Counted from the first letter of the stretch, positions 24,664 through 37,056 are shown. The stretch: DNA of 64,000 bases from Rostratula benghalensis (GCA_013399305.1 VXAI01000158.1:1521434-1585433); one strand, 5' to 3'. Numbers and translations: made by a program. The notes: generated from the sequence alone by a model not told the origin.

Positions 24664-25617
24664 AAACTTGACACATTTCACTGACACTTAATGGGACTGT
24701 CAAGAAAGACTTTGCGACCTGCACAGGCAGAAGCAGAGACTTTTACATTCATTTTGCCACTTTGAAGGCTTCCCTGGTGTTCAGTGTGGGGAAGTCATCA
24801 CTTTGCTAAGCTCAAGTAGATTTGCTGAAAGGGCTCAGTGTCCCTCACAGAGCTGGCCTGAACGTGGGCTGTGCTAGAGCATGAGTTTTTGCCACAACAT
24901 GCCTATAGGCTGCTTTGAAAAGCTGAGCTGAGATCCTGCTGATGTATTTGTATGTGTCCTTGCAGAAGCTGGACTTTGACAGACTAAAAAAAAAAAGTGG
25001 TGAACTCTTTTCAGCTGAATGCCCTGCAGCTGGACAGGCTTTAATGACCTCAAGTCTGTCAAGGCACCTCTTGGATAACCCACATGTCACACTGTGGGTT
25101 CTTCCTCTGGCTCTTTCCATTCCATTCCATCCCTACCCTGCCCTGCCCTCACCCTGGGGTTTTTTTTTTTGGAATGTATAATGTCTTCCTATCAGGGAGT
25201 ATTTCCATAAGGATGTTGTAAAATGAAGCCTTTGGCTTGGGACATGAGGTGCTTGTTCCCTTCCTTTACCTTGCCCAGGACATTCTGGAACAGCTCAAGT
25301 ATGTCTGTTCATCTAACCATACCCTGCAAGAGTGAGAGGCTGTTTTCATCTTTGCCTGCTCAGATGGGAAAAAAATTTCAAAATAAAGCTGGATCTTCAT
25401 CAGCTGCAAAATAGTAGCATCCCATTTCATCTAAGTGCTGTTGCTATTTGTTTTTAGAAAAGGTACCATCTCATGTTTTACCATGTCCTTCAACCACTAA
25501 ATCTCAGTCATATCTTTTTTCTCCCTGACCACTACAGTGACGTTTGTTTTTTTTTTCTCTGACACAAGGTCTCCTAAATTTCTTACTTATTCCAGATTCC
25601 CTTCATGCATGCACTAA

Positions 25618-25668
25618 TCATAGAATCATTTAGATTGGAGAAGACCTTTAAGATCTGTTAAGAACTGT
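25618..25668 (-). mobile_element. Short CR1 3'-end remnant
   Basis: TAATCATAGAATCATTTAGA followed by TTGGAGAAGACCTTTAAG matches only the terminal 50 or so bases of CR1 in minus orientation. Confidence 0.65.
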
Positions 25669-27130
25669 TAACTTTTCCTCATGTTTTGCTTCACTTTCTC
25701 CACAGTTTCTTCCCATGCTCTACCACTCAGCTAATGCACAGCACTGTGAGAAATCAAGATTGATAGTGCTGCAGTTAAACATTTTTTCACCCTGCTTATT
25801 CCATGAGAGGTCCAAACATGCAAGAGATTACTTATTCTGTAAACAAAGTATGGATAAACAAAAGGATTATGGCTTAAAGGATTAATTAAAGCCCTTAACT
25901 GTTTTCAGTATGTCTGCTCTGGTGTTCTTCCCCCCCCAATCCAGGCTCCATTGTATAATGTTTGCATATAATTTACATTCAACATTATTTGCTTACATTC
26001 TGACATTTGTAAGAGCTTATTATTTGCTTTCACACTGCTTGGATGTGACAGAGTCACTTACTTGGAGTAGAACTACAGAAGAGGAGTCGAGTTCAGGGGA
26101 TGGAAAGGGTTTTACCATGTTTTTACCATGTAAAAGCATCTAAAAGGGTATCAGCTATGGAGGAATGGAAGGTTTTCCAAATCATTTCACCAAACCTCTC
26201 CAACTTATGTCTTTATATTCATATCCTGAATCATGAGCCTTCAGGATCTATCACATTGACTCACATAAAGAATATTTTGGCCTCTTCAGAAAATACTGTA
26301 AGAAATTGCTTTTCCATATCACAGAAGAGGTCAGAAAGGCTGATCCATTGAGCTTCACAATGTAAGCTTCTCATCCTCAGCTGTCTTTATCCAGAAAAGC
26401 TCCTGTGCAGTCAGCCAGGAATGTAGCTCAACTTAGCCTGATTTCACATTAATATTATGTTTATAGACACAACACAAAGCAAGAGCCAATGTGGCTGAAT
26501 TCATTTTTGTGCCTAGAAATTTGTGTAGCTCACTGGCCAAAATCTGCACCTTAGCTCATTCAGCTTGAAATGAACTGGTTTGTGGTTGTATTTGTTGTTT
26601 TTTTGTTTTTTTTTCCCAAATTAAGGTTTCTTGCCTTCTCTTCCGCTGCTGATCTGGCCAGGAACCTCATCTTTCTGCTTAAGTATTTTTTCTGCAGAGG
26701 ACTATAAATTTTATCTTGTGCCACCAGGCCACCTTTCAGCCAAGAATTTTATGGTACAGCGAGTTCATAATAAAGTTCCTCATCTTCCAGCTCAGTAAAG
26801 CAAAGCACGGAGGAATTCTCTGAGCAACCAAAGAACATCAGCATTATTACTACCATTCATAAAGAGCAGTGTTCATAACAAGCTGGTGATTTAACAGTAT
26901 CAGCAAATTATGTCATGATGAAGATTTAACCCAGTAAAATACTTTAATTAAAGCAAAAATTTAACAGATTTAACATGGGAAGAATGGGAGCATTTACTCA
27001 GGTCACAAGGAAATGGAAGTTGAATACATGTTTGTACTTCCTCAGAAAAAGGAAAAGATTTAAGAACATATTGACATTCTTTGAATTAAACTAAAGGCAT
27101 TATTGGAAGAAATGGGAAAATTCATATATA

Positions 27131-27552
27131 TTTATTTATATGCATACATACCAATCAGCATTGCTCTAGACACTAAGACTACATCAGTGCTAGTATATTA
27201 ATGTGTCAGAAAATCAACCATCTGCACTGCTGACTTGTTAGGCTAATCCCTGAGTGCTTTTGACCTAGCCAGCCAGCTACCACTCCCCCAGCCAACTTCA
27301 GAGGTGTCAGAAGGACTATTTGCACCAGGCAGTTTGGATGCACCCACCCTGTTTTGGAAGCTATGAAAGGTCAACACCATAGGCATGGTCAGAGTCTCCC
27401 AGTTGACTGGAGAGCCAGACGACATGTTAATTTGTACATGTGCAGCTTTGTAGTCTGGTTCCCTGTGCAAATATGTGTATGTTTTGCTCTGACCACAGAG
27501 ACAAAGACTCAAGCTTGTTTTGTCAGTGGGCCACCACCTCACATCACTGCTC
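27131..27552 (-). other. PKHD1: Probable PKHD1 3' UTR with a possible polyadenylation signal
   Basis: This sequence follows the PKHD1 stop codon on the minus strand and has no long open frame. The first AATAAA hexamer I find downstream on the minus strand is the complement of TTTATT at 27131-27136, about 420 nt after the stop. Another candidate, ATTAAA, is near 26943-26948. The real cleavage site is not known, and mammalian PKHD1 has a longer 3' UTR, so transcripts may extend further left. Confidence 0.35.
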
Positions 27553-27899
27553 TTACACCTCTGCTGCTACCACAGCAACGTGTTCTCCAAGATCATTCTG
27601 AGGTTTGGGCACCCGTTCAATCTTCTCTCTCTCCTTTTTGAAACCACCTGAAGGCTTGGGAGTATCTTTCTGTTTGGAGCACCCCGGGACGGTTGGCTGT
27701 TGAAGTTCCAGAGAGTCACCAGGAGATGTTACCCTGCGTAGCTGTTGGTGACTGTCACTTTTCCTAGCTGAAGAAAATGAGTTTCTGTCACCTGTCTGGA
27801 TAGTGCTTGTTTTAATCACTGACTTGGCTTCACGGGGCTGCAGGTTCAGCTCATCTAGTTGTCCTGTGACATGTCCCATTGCTCCAGTTCCTTCCACAT
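27553..27899 (-). CDS. PKHD1: PKHD1 exon 67-equivalent: terminal coding exon, C-terminal tail
   Basis: Terminal exon with 114 complete codons and a TAA stop at 27553-27555. The acceptor is TTGTTTTCACAG before ATGTGGAAGG; its first two bases complete an aspartate codon with the G left by the previous exon. The sequence is hydrophilic, with a Ser/Arg/Gln-rich middle (SSARKSDSHQQLRR) and a Lys/Glu-rich cluster (GGFKKEREKIERVPK). It ends in V-A-V-V-A-A-E-V. I cannot align it residue by residue to the human tail from memory. It is assigned from phase, order, strand and the expected tail length (166 residues here, about 192 in human). Basic clusters could act in nuclear targeting, which has been reported for the mammalian tail, but this is inference. 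Confidence 0.82.
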
Positions 27900-29055
27900 C
27901 TGTGAAAACAAGACTTTTTTGTGTTTACAATAGTAATAGTACCTTGCCTTCATCTTCCTTACCCTTCTATGCCTTTACTGTGTGTTAGAGACATTAATGA
28001 AAACACAGTTATTGTTGGAGAAATAATTGTTAACCGGTGACAAATTTTGGTTTGCCAGAAATAAGTTTTTAAAACCAAACCATCACAAGCCATTTCCCCA
28101 AATAAAAAAAAAAGCAACCAAAAAAATTAGTTTGTTCTTCTTGATACGCTAACAGCTCCTAGAGAGTCTTCTAATGGTTAGCAAGTATTTCAAGAAATGC
28201 TTAATAATAAAGTACATTGAATATAGCTGCTTAATAAGCTATTTATTGCTATGACTGTTAATAGTTTTAATACTACCTATAAATCACATCAGCCCTCTAT
28301 GAATCAGGGTATCAATAAGGCAGACCCTTTGAATCATCCTCAAGGCGAAGCCTGCAACCTGCAATGCTGTTTAAAAAATGATGCTGAAAAAATGCAGAAA
28401 ACCCGAAATGTATACCATACATTTTTCATTTGGAAGTGAAAAATATTTACATCTTAATAACTCAAATGGTTATCAACCACAGAGGCAGAATCACTTGTGG
28501 AGTTACAGCAGATGGCTTCTGAGTTGACAGGTTCTGCTATCACTTCAGTCAAAGATTGACAATTTGCTTTATTTGGATGCTAAAAACATTTGTAAAATTC
28601 TTGTAACCCTCTCCCTTCTCTCCTGAAAATAAAATAAAACCAGCCTAGACCAAAACTGTTTATATTTGTTCCAAACCCAGAACTGTTCCTAGTCCCCATA
28701 CACCCTATGTTAGTGGACGATGTCAGTTCTTGTAGGCCTTTCCTAAGCATATATTATAGGTCCTTATCACAAATGATCCAGAAAATGTATTGTTACCATT
28801 CCTTATTTTTCAGGTCTGTCCTTGAATATGAACCCTTAACTGCATTCAGTCCCATGGTTTCTCAGACCTTTTACTCAGATTCATCCTCTTCTCCCTTTCT
28901 ATAATTCATTAATTGGAACTCTATTTGCTGGACTAATTTTCCCCTATCTTAATTTATTTTCTACAATTCCTCTATTTTTTTTCATGCTTATAGTCCCTTT
29001 TCCTGTTAAGAAGTGTTGCTTATTGTCAACTTGCAGAGCTATCAATTTCAATTTA

Positions 29056-29460
29056 TGAGGAGCAACCGAAGGAACTGAGGTTGTTCCGCCTGGAGAAAAG
29101 GAGGATGAGGGGACACCTTCTTGCTGGCTAACAACTACCTGAAAGGAGGGTGTAGCTAGGGGGGTTGCTCTGTTCTCCCAAGGAACAGGCAATGGGACAA
29201 GAGGAAATGGCCTCAAGTTGCAGGAGAGGTTTAGGATGGATATTAGGAAAAATTTCTTCACTGAAAAGGTTGTCAAACATTGGAACAGGCTGCCCAGGGA
29301 AGTGATTGAGTCACCAACCCTGGAGGTATTTATAAGACACATAGATGTGGAGCTGAGGGACATGGTTTAGTGGTGGACTTGGCAACGTTAGGTTAATGGT
29401 TGGACTTGACAACCTTGAGGAAGCTCATTTCCAACCTAAACCGCCCTATGATTCTATAAA
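29056..29460 (+). mobile_element. CR1 LINE 3' fragment in PKHD1 intron 66
   Basis: Plus-strand CR1: GGAGAAAAGGAGGATGAGGG, AGGAAAAATTTCTTCACTGA, AACAGGCTGCCCAGGGAAGT, and a terminus ending CCTATGATTCTATAA. Opposite in orientation to the host gene and 5'-truncated. Confidence 0.92.
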
Positions 29461-31705
29461 AAGGATGATCATGTCATGATCCCCTGTAACAAAGCTTCAT
29501 ATTCTTTCTTCATATGCATTGATGCCCTCCTCATCTCCAAAGGCACCATTTTCAACCGTGAAACAGGTTTTTTTTTCAAGGCAGTTTGAATTAATGGAGG
29601 AGCCTAAAAGTTTTCTGGATATGAGCAGTTTCAAACACGATCTGAGCAACCTAGAAGCAAGAGATGCAGACTGTGTCTGTGGAGTGGAAGAACCTCTTCA
29701 GAAATACAACAAGGATTTCTGGGGGATGGTGGCCAAGGAGCCCAGGATAAGGACTAATAATGTGTTATACCTGAAAGGACTGAAAATTTAAGCTAGGAAG
29801 CATAACCTGTTATGGGATACAATTTTTTCAATGGTGAAGGCAATGAACCAGGGGAATAGACTACTTCCACCTCCAGGTGCTGTTCTGTTCACCATGTGTT
29901 AGTCAACCAAATGTTATTTAATTCAAGACAGGCAAAATTATGTGAAGCTGATGAGATATTTTGTTGCACCAAGGTCAGACACGGTAATATCTTAATCCCT
30001 TCTCCCCTGAAATACTGTATATCTGGGCATAAAGCTCTCCTCATCATCATCACCATCCTCAGCTACTTGATCTGGGACAACAACCAGGGTCCCTACCTCC
30101 ACTGGACCTTGTATGGTATAAACACCTACAGAGAAAAACTCTGCCTTGCAAGACTCACTGTGGTGATTAATAATAAAGGCTCCAAATACTTAATTGTATT
30201 AGAAGGGTGGTATTTCTTATGGGGGGAACAGCTATAAAGCAAAAACTAAACAAAAAAGACTGCAGCTTTATTTCTTCTCTCTCTCTCCTCTCTCTCTCCA
30301 AAACCAACAGCACTTTAAATAAGGCGAAATCAAACATTAGACATTTCCAAGTCATATGTATTAAATTTACTTACAATATTGTTATCCTTGTTTAGATTTG
30401 AACATATTGGGGAATCTTTTTGTCTTGCAACTATTCCTAAAAGACTTTAAGTGGTTGGATTGCCTTTTTCTGACAAAAAAAGTAAAAAATAATAAAAAAA
30501 AATCTTTCCATGAATTATTTACACGACGGCTCCAATCAAGGCTATACCTGTCAGCCTCCCCAGCCAAAATGAAAGTTCACTATGTAAAGGTGCCAAGGGA
30601 GAATGGCAGCCTCCCACTGCGAGTTTATAGACAGAACTAAGTCAGCACGCATTATGTGTCAGAGCCGACATCAGACAGAATCAGATCCTTTGATCTCAGA
30701 CCTCCACAGGAAGCTTAGATCTCAGACAAATTAGATAAAAAATGAATTTATAGCAGATATGTATCCTAAGGCACACAGCTGAACGCTGTGTTTTGGAGGA
30801 GTACAGCAAGTATCAAAACACATAAACTGCAGAATTTCCTCTCTCCTTCTCTCTCTCTCTCTCCCTCTGCTTTTGTGACAGATGTTAATTAAAAGGAGAT
30901 AAAACTCCAGCTCACCTCTTCCTGCCTCTTATGTAATCCACAGACTTCGGGAAGGAGGAAGAAAAAGAAATTCCCAAAACAGAGTGAACGGGTGGTTCAG
31001 CGGGGTTATCTGAATGCCCTTAGATCTGTGCTGTTGGCAGGTGAGACAAAAAAAACCCAACAAAACAAAACAAAACAAAAACCCCAACCCACAACCCAAC
31101 TACTATAAGAACATTTCACACTTGCAGCGAGGGAAGCCGATGCTTTATGCTGCCAGCCACACACCCCCGAGGCTGTCTGCTTTGCCGTGACCTCAGAAGA
31201 AGTCGTGTTTGATCAGCAGATGATGAAAAGACAAGTCTCAAGGAGGTGTGGGGAAGATGGGTGTTTGTGGCAGGGCCCCTGAGGGACACACAGGGAAGGG
31301 TAGTTGGGAATGGAGCTGGTTTGTGATACCATTTTGGACTCACTGCTTAGAAAGCATGGCATGAAGGTCCAGTGAGGGGTGGAGGCAACAGAGACCACGC
31401 AGATGGGTCCTGCCTCCAGTGTACCTCGCTGATCTCCACAGCCTGCAAATTTGTCCAGGGCTTTCTGAGCACTATGCAGTTATTGGCATAGCCTTTGGAG
31501 ACCAGGGAAAACCACTGTTGCTCCAGGTGTGCTGGTGACACTGTGGGAGTGTTAGTCCTTGCCCTACTCCAAACACATCAGGTGAAATCGTGGACTCGTT
31601 GAGCAGAAGGGGCATTATGCTGCTGCCTTCGGTGGAGCTAGGATTTCACAGTACATGCATGTATATATAACAGGAGATAAAAGGAGATAAAAAGGAAATA
31701 AGTTG

Positions 31706-31851
31706 TGGCTCCCCCATCCCTGGAGGTATTCAAGGCCAGGCTGGACCAGCAACCTGGTCTGGTGGGAGGTGTCCTTGCCTATGGCAGGGGGGTTGGAACT
31801 AGATGATCTTTAAGGTCCCTTCCAACTCTAACCATTCTATGATTCTATGAA
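31706..31851 (+). mobile_element. CR1 LINE 3' fragment in PKHD1 intron 66
   Basis: Contains CCATCCCTGGAGGTATTCAA, GGCCAGGCTGGACCAGCAAC, AGGTCCCTTCCAACTCTAAC and a clean terminal repeat ATTCTATGATTCTATGA. The good 3' terminus suggests a comparatively recent insertion. Confidence 0.93.
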
Positions 31852-32023
31852 AGTAACAAATAGGAAGATACCAGGGAGGAGAAGGAGGAGTTAATAAAAA
31901 GATAGACCTTCCAAGAACTGTGCCACTGATCCTATACCAACCTGTAGTTTGTTAAGAACCCTAAACCAGCTTTTGATGTCTGTCTGTTTATAAATTTAAA
32001 TAATTATCAAACTACAGTCTCAC

Positions 32024-32158
32024 CTCCTGCTACAGGCACGCCACTTTTATTTCCTCCTTGGTTATGGCAAGGCTGGACATGATCTGCTTGTGGTGGTGCT
32101 TGTTTACGGGGTGCTTTGGTACTGGCCTTTGGCACATCAGCTCGTTCAGTCCTCGTTT
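32024..32158 (-). CDS. PKHD1: PKHD1 exon 66-equivalent: cytoplasmic tail, first part
   Basis: 135-nt exon with acceptor TTTTTCATTACAG before AAACGAGG and donor GCAGGAG before GTGAGACTG. It enters with two bases and leaves one. The joined tail reads K-S-K-S-N-K-T-R-T-E-R, aligning with the basic start of the mammalian fibrocystin tail. The rest (ADVPKASTKAPRKQAPPQAD, then HVQPCHNQGG) is hydrophilic, rich in Pro, Ala, Lys and Gln, and has no recognisable fold. It looks disordered, as expected for this tail. Confidence 0.88.
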
Positions 32159-33380
32159 CTGTAATGAAAAATAGAGTTGCATCACTCTCAATCCATCCTT
32201 GGCTCAGCAATCATTATCAATTCAACCAAAGATATGTTTCTGGTGAATTAAAAGATAATCTAAAAGTGTTATTTCTGCCCAAAACTAGAGGGACTTCTTT
32301 TATGTTTGCAACATCTTGTGTTTTGCCATTAGGGAGCCTACCTTATCTCTTCAGGAAAACCTTTCCTTATGTTGTCTCTATGTTCAGTAATACTAGTAAT
32401 TCAGACCTGACTGGAGATAGTACTTGTGGTGCAGTTTAGGAGAAAAAAAACCTTTCAGCTTAGATTTGCCAAGTTACTTGAAAGCAGAAGTTTGGAGAAA
32501 CCAGGGAGAAGGTCTTGAATTTAGTGGTAGATGTATTATTAACTGTGATGTGCTTTTGCTCCTCCACTAGAGGTTACCTGTACATTTGGCTAGGTCCCAA
32601 TTTCAGTTAGCACATCTGAAAAGCCAAGGTTTTGGTAACTTTCAACATAGCCATGAGTTTAAGGTGAATGTTTGGCGATCAAGCAACCAACAGTCACAGT
32701 TACGTCCTTTTATCTTCAGTTCTTGTCTTACATAAATCACTTGATACCTTCTGCAGTGGCAAAGCATCCTTGAGGCACCTAAATTTGTTTTACGCTCAAT
32801 GCCACACAGAAAGCAACCTCAAGGTAAATCAGTACATTTACTTTAAGATTTGCTTGGGAAGAGCTCCAGAGAGGCTCCAGCCCTCCCCTGACCATTTTGC
32901 CTCACGTGGTGCTGACAGTGTGACATGGGATGTGACATGGGACATGACCGTGGTGGTGCCACTGTGGCAGTGACACTCACACTGCAGCTGTGTCTGGTCC
33001 TCGGTCAACACCAAGGCTTTGCATAACCTCACCACAGCAACATTTTGCTATGTCTTCGCTTATCAGGGAACTTCAGTGACTGAATATATCATTGAAATAG
33101 TATAAAATATTTACTTTTCTCAATTCCTTGTCTGCGCTGTAGAAATCTGATTTTCATCACATTTCACATACAGTTAAAACATTTTCCAGCCAGGGCTCAG
33201 GCATATGTTACAGGCACAAAACTGTATAACCCTGAACTACAAACTATACTGCTAATTGATGAACTTCTCAGAGCTTTCCCTCAATGCCACTGTCTGAATC
33301 CTGTGGTGGCCACTCTGCAGAGCTGTTAAATAAAATAGGCAGTCTGCAAGTATGGATTTTACTGGACATTTCCAACTTAC
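32159..33380 (-). other. PKHD1: PKHD1 intron 65
   Basis: 1222-nt intron between the transmembrane exon and the first tail exon, with a GTAAGT donor and a CATTACAG acceptor. I recognise no repeat or additional exon in it. Confidence 0.8.
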
Positions 33381-33536
33381 TGTTGCTTTTGCTCTTCTTG
33401 AACCAGCAGAAGGCAAGAGTGAGGACGAATGCAGACGCTGCTGAACTCAGTATGACGACAAGGATCATGCTGGCCTTCACTCGCACGGCAACGGGGAAGA
33501 TGGTAAACGGCTGAGACAGCACGGTAAACTTAGTCC
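33381..33536 (-). CDS. PKHD1: PKHD1 exon 65-equivalent: transmembrane helix and start of cytoplasmic tail
   Basis: 156-nt exon with acceptor TTGAATTCTCAG before GGACTAAG and a near-consensus donor (GCAACA before GTAAGTTGG). After a juxtamembrane stretch (KFTVLSQPFTIFPVAVRVK) comes one hydrophobic segment of about 25 residues, at local protein residues 467-491, from ASMILVV to AFCWF. It is followed at once by basic K-K-S-K-S, the expected stop-transfer signal. This matches the single membrane span of fibrocystin. In mammals the residues straddling the inner membrane face form a ciliary-targeting sequence with clustered cysteines that are lipid-modified. Here only one cysteine (FCWF) is present. 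The exon ends one base into a codon (A), completed to lysine by the next exon. Confidence 0.93.
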
Positions 33537-36500
33537 CTGAGAATTCAAATCAGTCAGAGTTTATCACAAAAGTAGGAACACTGGTTTCACAGCTGAAACA
33601 CCAGGATACCACCTTTCAACAGGGATGCTGCTGTTAAAAATGCATGCAGGAACAATCCAGAAGTCTGCCTAACTCCATATCCAACACTCACTAGAGTTAA
33701 GCTCAAGCCATGATGCTGAAAACTCCTGGGGAACTTGTTAATCTCTTCTATCATATTGATAATGAGCATTATAAATAAATAATGTCAGTGTCTTTGCCGT
33801 TAGTATGGTGAGTATTTAGTCTCTTGACACGCACAAGCTTTGAGTAATGCTCTTCAACTAGAGATACTAAATTTTTCTGCAAATGGAGTCAGAATCAAGC
33901 CATCCACTACTCATATTTTCTATGGTCAAGAGTTCATTCTGTCCCAGCGTCTGCAATTCACGGAATGGAAGATGCCTAATGCTATGCAGTTGAAAATCAG
34001 AAATGTAGAGAGCTTTTGCTTCCCTGAATCACTTCGAAAATTCATCTTGAATGGAGATGTGCCTGGGAAGGACAGGAGTTTAACAAAACTGGCCCTGACA
34101 CTCTCTGTAGACCAATTTAAAGGATGTGGATTAACACATCAACTCACTACCTGTCTTACTGTCTAACTCATTATCAGCCCTAACCCCACAATTCTGATCA
34201 TTTTGACAGATGGATATTTCTTTTACGTGTTTGAGTTCTACTTTTAATAAAAATCTAAAAGCTTTTGTTTTCATCAATTCATTAAAAAAAAAAATCAGAA
34301 ACAGTCAGATGGAGGCTTGGAGACTAATGTAAGTAGTTTAAGTACTTTTATCTGAAACTAATTAGATTTATGTCATTATTGTCCACTTTAACAAAGCCAA
34401 GCTTCATCAGAACAACGTGGGAAGCATGCTACAATTGGGAAAAATTTCCCTGCAGGCGCAAACACCTATGAACTTGAGCTGAGAGGAGAGAAGCAATCTC
34501 ACAAATATCAAGGACTCTACACAAGACAGGTGCTTAAAAGTTCTTCTCGATACTCTAGTAGTTTGTGAGTAGACTGCTAGTGGGTTAAATGGAAAGTGGA
34601 TGGATGTAGCCCATCAGGTTCCATACCAATTAAATGCATATTACTGTAAAACAAGGAGCAAGCCTATGCAGCAGTATTATGAATAGCCTGCTCTCCCCAG
34701 GAACTACCACTAAAGCACTGGGGATCATTGCATTTAGCATCAACTGCATCTTCTGAGCTGTCTCCAAATCACAAACTATGTCAGGGTACAGATGGAAACC
34801 TGGTAACCTGGTCATGAAAATGTATCCCAAACATCTACCATTTGATGGGTTAATTTCTGTTTGTTTATCTCAACTAATAAGCAACTTTCTTCAGTAGGAA
34901 TCTGGCAGCATAAAAGCCTTTATCCAGTCTCTGGCACGGATCCCAATATCAACCATTGCTTGTTTGGTGTGTACTTTTCCAATGTGTATTAAAGGTGTAC
35001 AAGACTCTGATTTACATGGCCAAAACCTACACAGATGCATCAACTGTCCACATTGCGAGCTGTAAACATCTCTTTGCCATACTCCGACGGGATAAATATT
35101 TTGCAAAAGGGAACTGCATTTGGCATTTGTTCAGAAGAAAGATTTTGTGAGTCCCTTGAAGTAGCTTTCAACATATGTTTCATTAAGCTGTACTGCCCAA
35201 TAAAGGGTTGGATCCTGTGAGGTGTTGACCTCTCTGCTCTCACTGAGGGGAAAGGAATGGGACCTGTGGGCGTTCAGCAGCATATGCCCTCAAAATAGAG
35301 ATATGTCCCCCCTTTAAAGGCCCACCTCCAAGGACTCCCTGAACCCCACTTCTCCCTTTGCAAACATGGGCAACACTCGATGTTGATTCGCCACTTCTGA
35401 CTAGCAGGAGCAAAGGCTTCTCATTAAAATGAAATTCTAGACCTGAATTTAATCCCAGAATAGGAAGACACTTCCTGGGTTATAAATCCCATCATGTGGT
35501 ATTTGGTGTACCTTGACATACAATATCATCCATACATGTGTTGATCCCCATCCAAAAGCAGTTTGATCTCCTGCTCTCACTATTCCTATTTATTAAGATA
35601 GGCCTTTCAGAAAAATGCAGTCTAAATGTTAGTAACCTTATCCTAATTTTTTTCTCTCAGATTTTTTCATTAGCCACTTCCACTTTGCCTCTTCACCTGT
35701 CTGATGGATTTGCCATCTCTGTTTTGTTTTCCAGCTGAAACAAAGCAATGCTATCTTGGAGTTCTGTCATTAAAAAATGCTCAGTCCTCCCTCCCTCCAC
35801 GTGCTCCGTCTTGAGATGATCTCTGAATACACAGAAACGAAATGAAATTATGTTCAACACTTCAAAGGGGTACTCATCAAGGCTTTATGCAGTGGTGCAT
35901 ACACAACCTCTTCTCTCCTGGAAATATTTCTATCTGACCTTCCTAGGCTTCCTTTCACCTGATGTATCTTGTATCTCGGGATATATATATATATATGTGT
36001 CTGTCTCTCTCTCTAGATATATATATATATATATGTCTATATAGAGAGAGATATATCCATGTATGTCAGTATATAATACCATAATAAAGACTTCACACAT
36101 GGTCTTACAACTCCTATATCTTAATATTTCTTTGGACTACATGCCACACAGCATGTTCCTGCTTCTCCACTGATGTGCCTTAACAGTCATTTTGAGACAA
36201 GAAACCAGCACATCGACCCCAAATACCTTCAGAGACAGATTCGTAGAGAAGTTCAGACGCCCAAACGTTGGATGGGTGTGGTTTTTTTTTTTTTTGTGCA
36301 GATGTCCTGAGGCTTTTACATGCCAGAGTTCATGTGGTCCCTTATTCCCAGGGTGCTGACATCTCTTTCAGCTGCTATTTCTAAAGAGGGGCTTTACTCA
36401 GTTGTTCAGAGATACCCTACCCAGTCCTGGAGACGTGCTCTGAGTGTGCATAACCTGTCACACCAATAAAGATGACCAGATAAATGGTGCAGATGAATGG

Positions 36501-36948
36501 CCAGTAAAAGGCACTACAAAAATAAGTGAGAGCACAGGTGGAAAGTTTCTGACTACACGCAGGAAAATTGAAGGGAATGAGAGGACTCATTTTACAGGAC
36601 ATATTTGCTCTGGTAGCTTAGCTGACCTGAAGTACCCAATTCCTACATGGAATACATAGCTAGGCAATCCAGGGAAAAAAGAGATACTTTTGCTGGCAAT
36701 ATTTCTCTGTACTAACTCCTCTTGATTTTGGGGATCTTGCATGAATAGCACAGGAATCACCCGGCCCTCTTCCTGTCCGGGCAATGCCATCTTGGACATG
36801 TAACAGAAGTCAGGCTATTTAGAGGTTTGGCAATTTCTCTGCTCATTCAAACAAAGCTTAACTCCCTTTTTAATTCATCCAGACTACCTGTAGGGTTTTG
36901 AATTTGGTTACCAAACCAAAAAGAAACCATGCAGAAAATGGCCTTTAC
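33537..36948 (-). other. PKHD1: PKHD1 intron 64
   Basis: 3412-nt intron. It contains a compound AT/CT/AG microsatellite at 35981-36057 and otherwise mostly unique AT-rich sequence. No CR1 fragment or extra exon was recognised. Confidence 0.8.
35981..36057. repeat. Compound AT/CT/AG microsatellite
   Basis: (AT)8 at 35981-35996, then TGTGTCTGTCTCTCTCTC, then (AT)9 at 36017-36034, then AGAGAGAG and ATATAT. Lies in PKHD1 intron 64. Confidence 0.92.
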
Positions 36949-37056
36949 CTGGAGGTGATGTGACAGTGAAGAAAAGTTTCCAGTTTGTACCTGAGCTGGA
37001 GACTGCCAGACTAGAAAAGCTTGCACATCCATCTATGACCTCCACTTGGGTGATCC
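36949..37056 (-). CDS. PKHD1: PKHD1 exon 64-equivalent: last ectodomain segment
   Basis: 108-nt exon with acceptor TTAATTGCTCTGCAG before GGATCACCC and donor ACCTCCAG before GTAAAGGCC. It needs one incoming base and leaves one (phase 1 to phase 1). The peptide runs from [13 protein letters not shown] to [11 protein letters not shown]. The terminal F-T-V-T-S-P-P-G motif just before the juxtamembrane segment is familiar from mammalian fibrocystin. There is one cysteine and no membrane segment. It carries the extracellular stalk that leads to the transmembrane helix in the next exon. Confidence 0.92.

Larger units (their letters stand above)
23613..27130. other. Intergenic DNA downstream of PKHD1, no gene recognised
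   Basis: Unique AT-rich sequence with T-rich tracts near 24170-24202, a short hexamer repeat (24643-24663) and a 50-base CR1 remnant (25618-25668). Part of it could belong to a longer PKHD1 3' UTR if the signal at 27131 is not used. Confidence 0.5.
27900..32023 (-). other. PKHD1: PKHD1 intron 66
   Basis: 4124-nt intron between the last two coding exons, with donor GTGAGACTG and acceptor TTTTCACAG. It contains two plus-strand CR1 fragments (29056-29460 and 31706-31851), CT-rich tracts near 30265-30300 and 30840-30863, an (AAAAC)n-like stretch near 31050-31080, and a non-repetitive block at about 30520-31020. No other coding exon could be supported. Confidence 0.8.
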
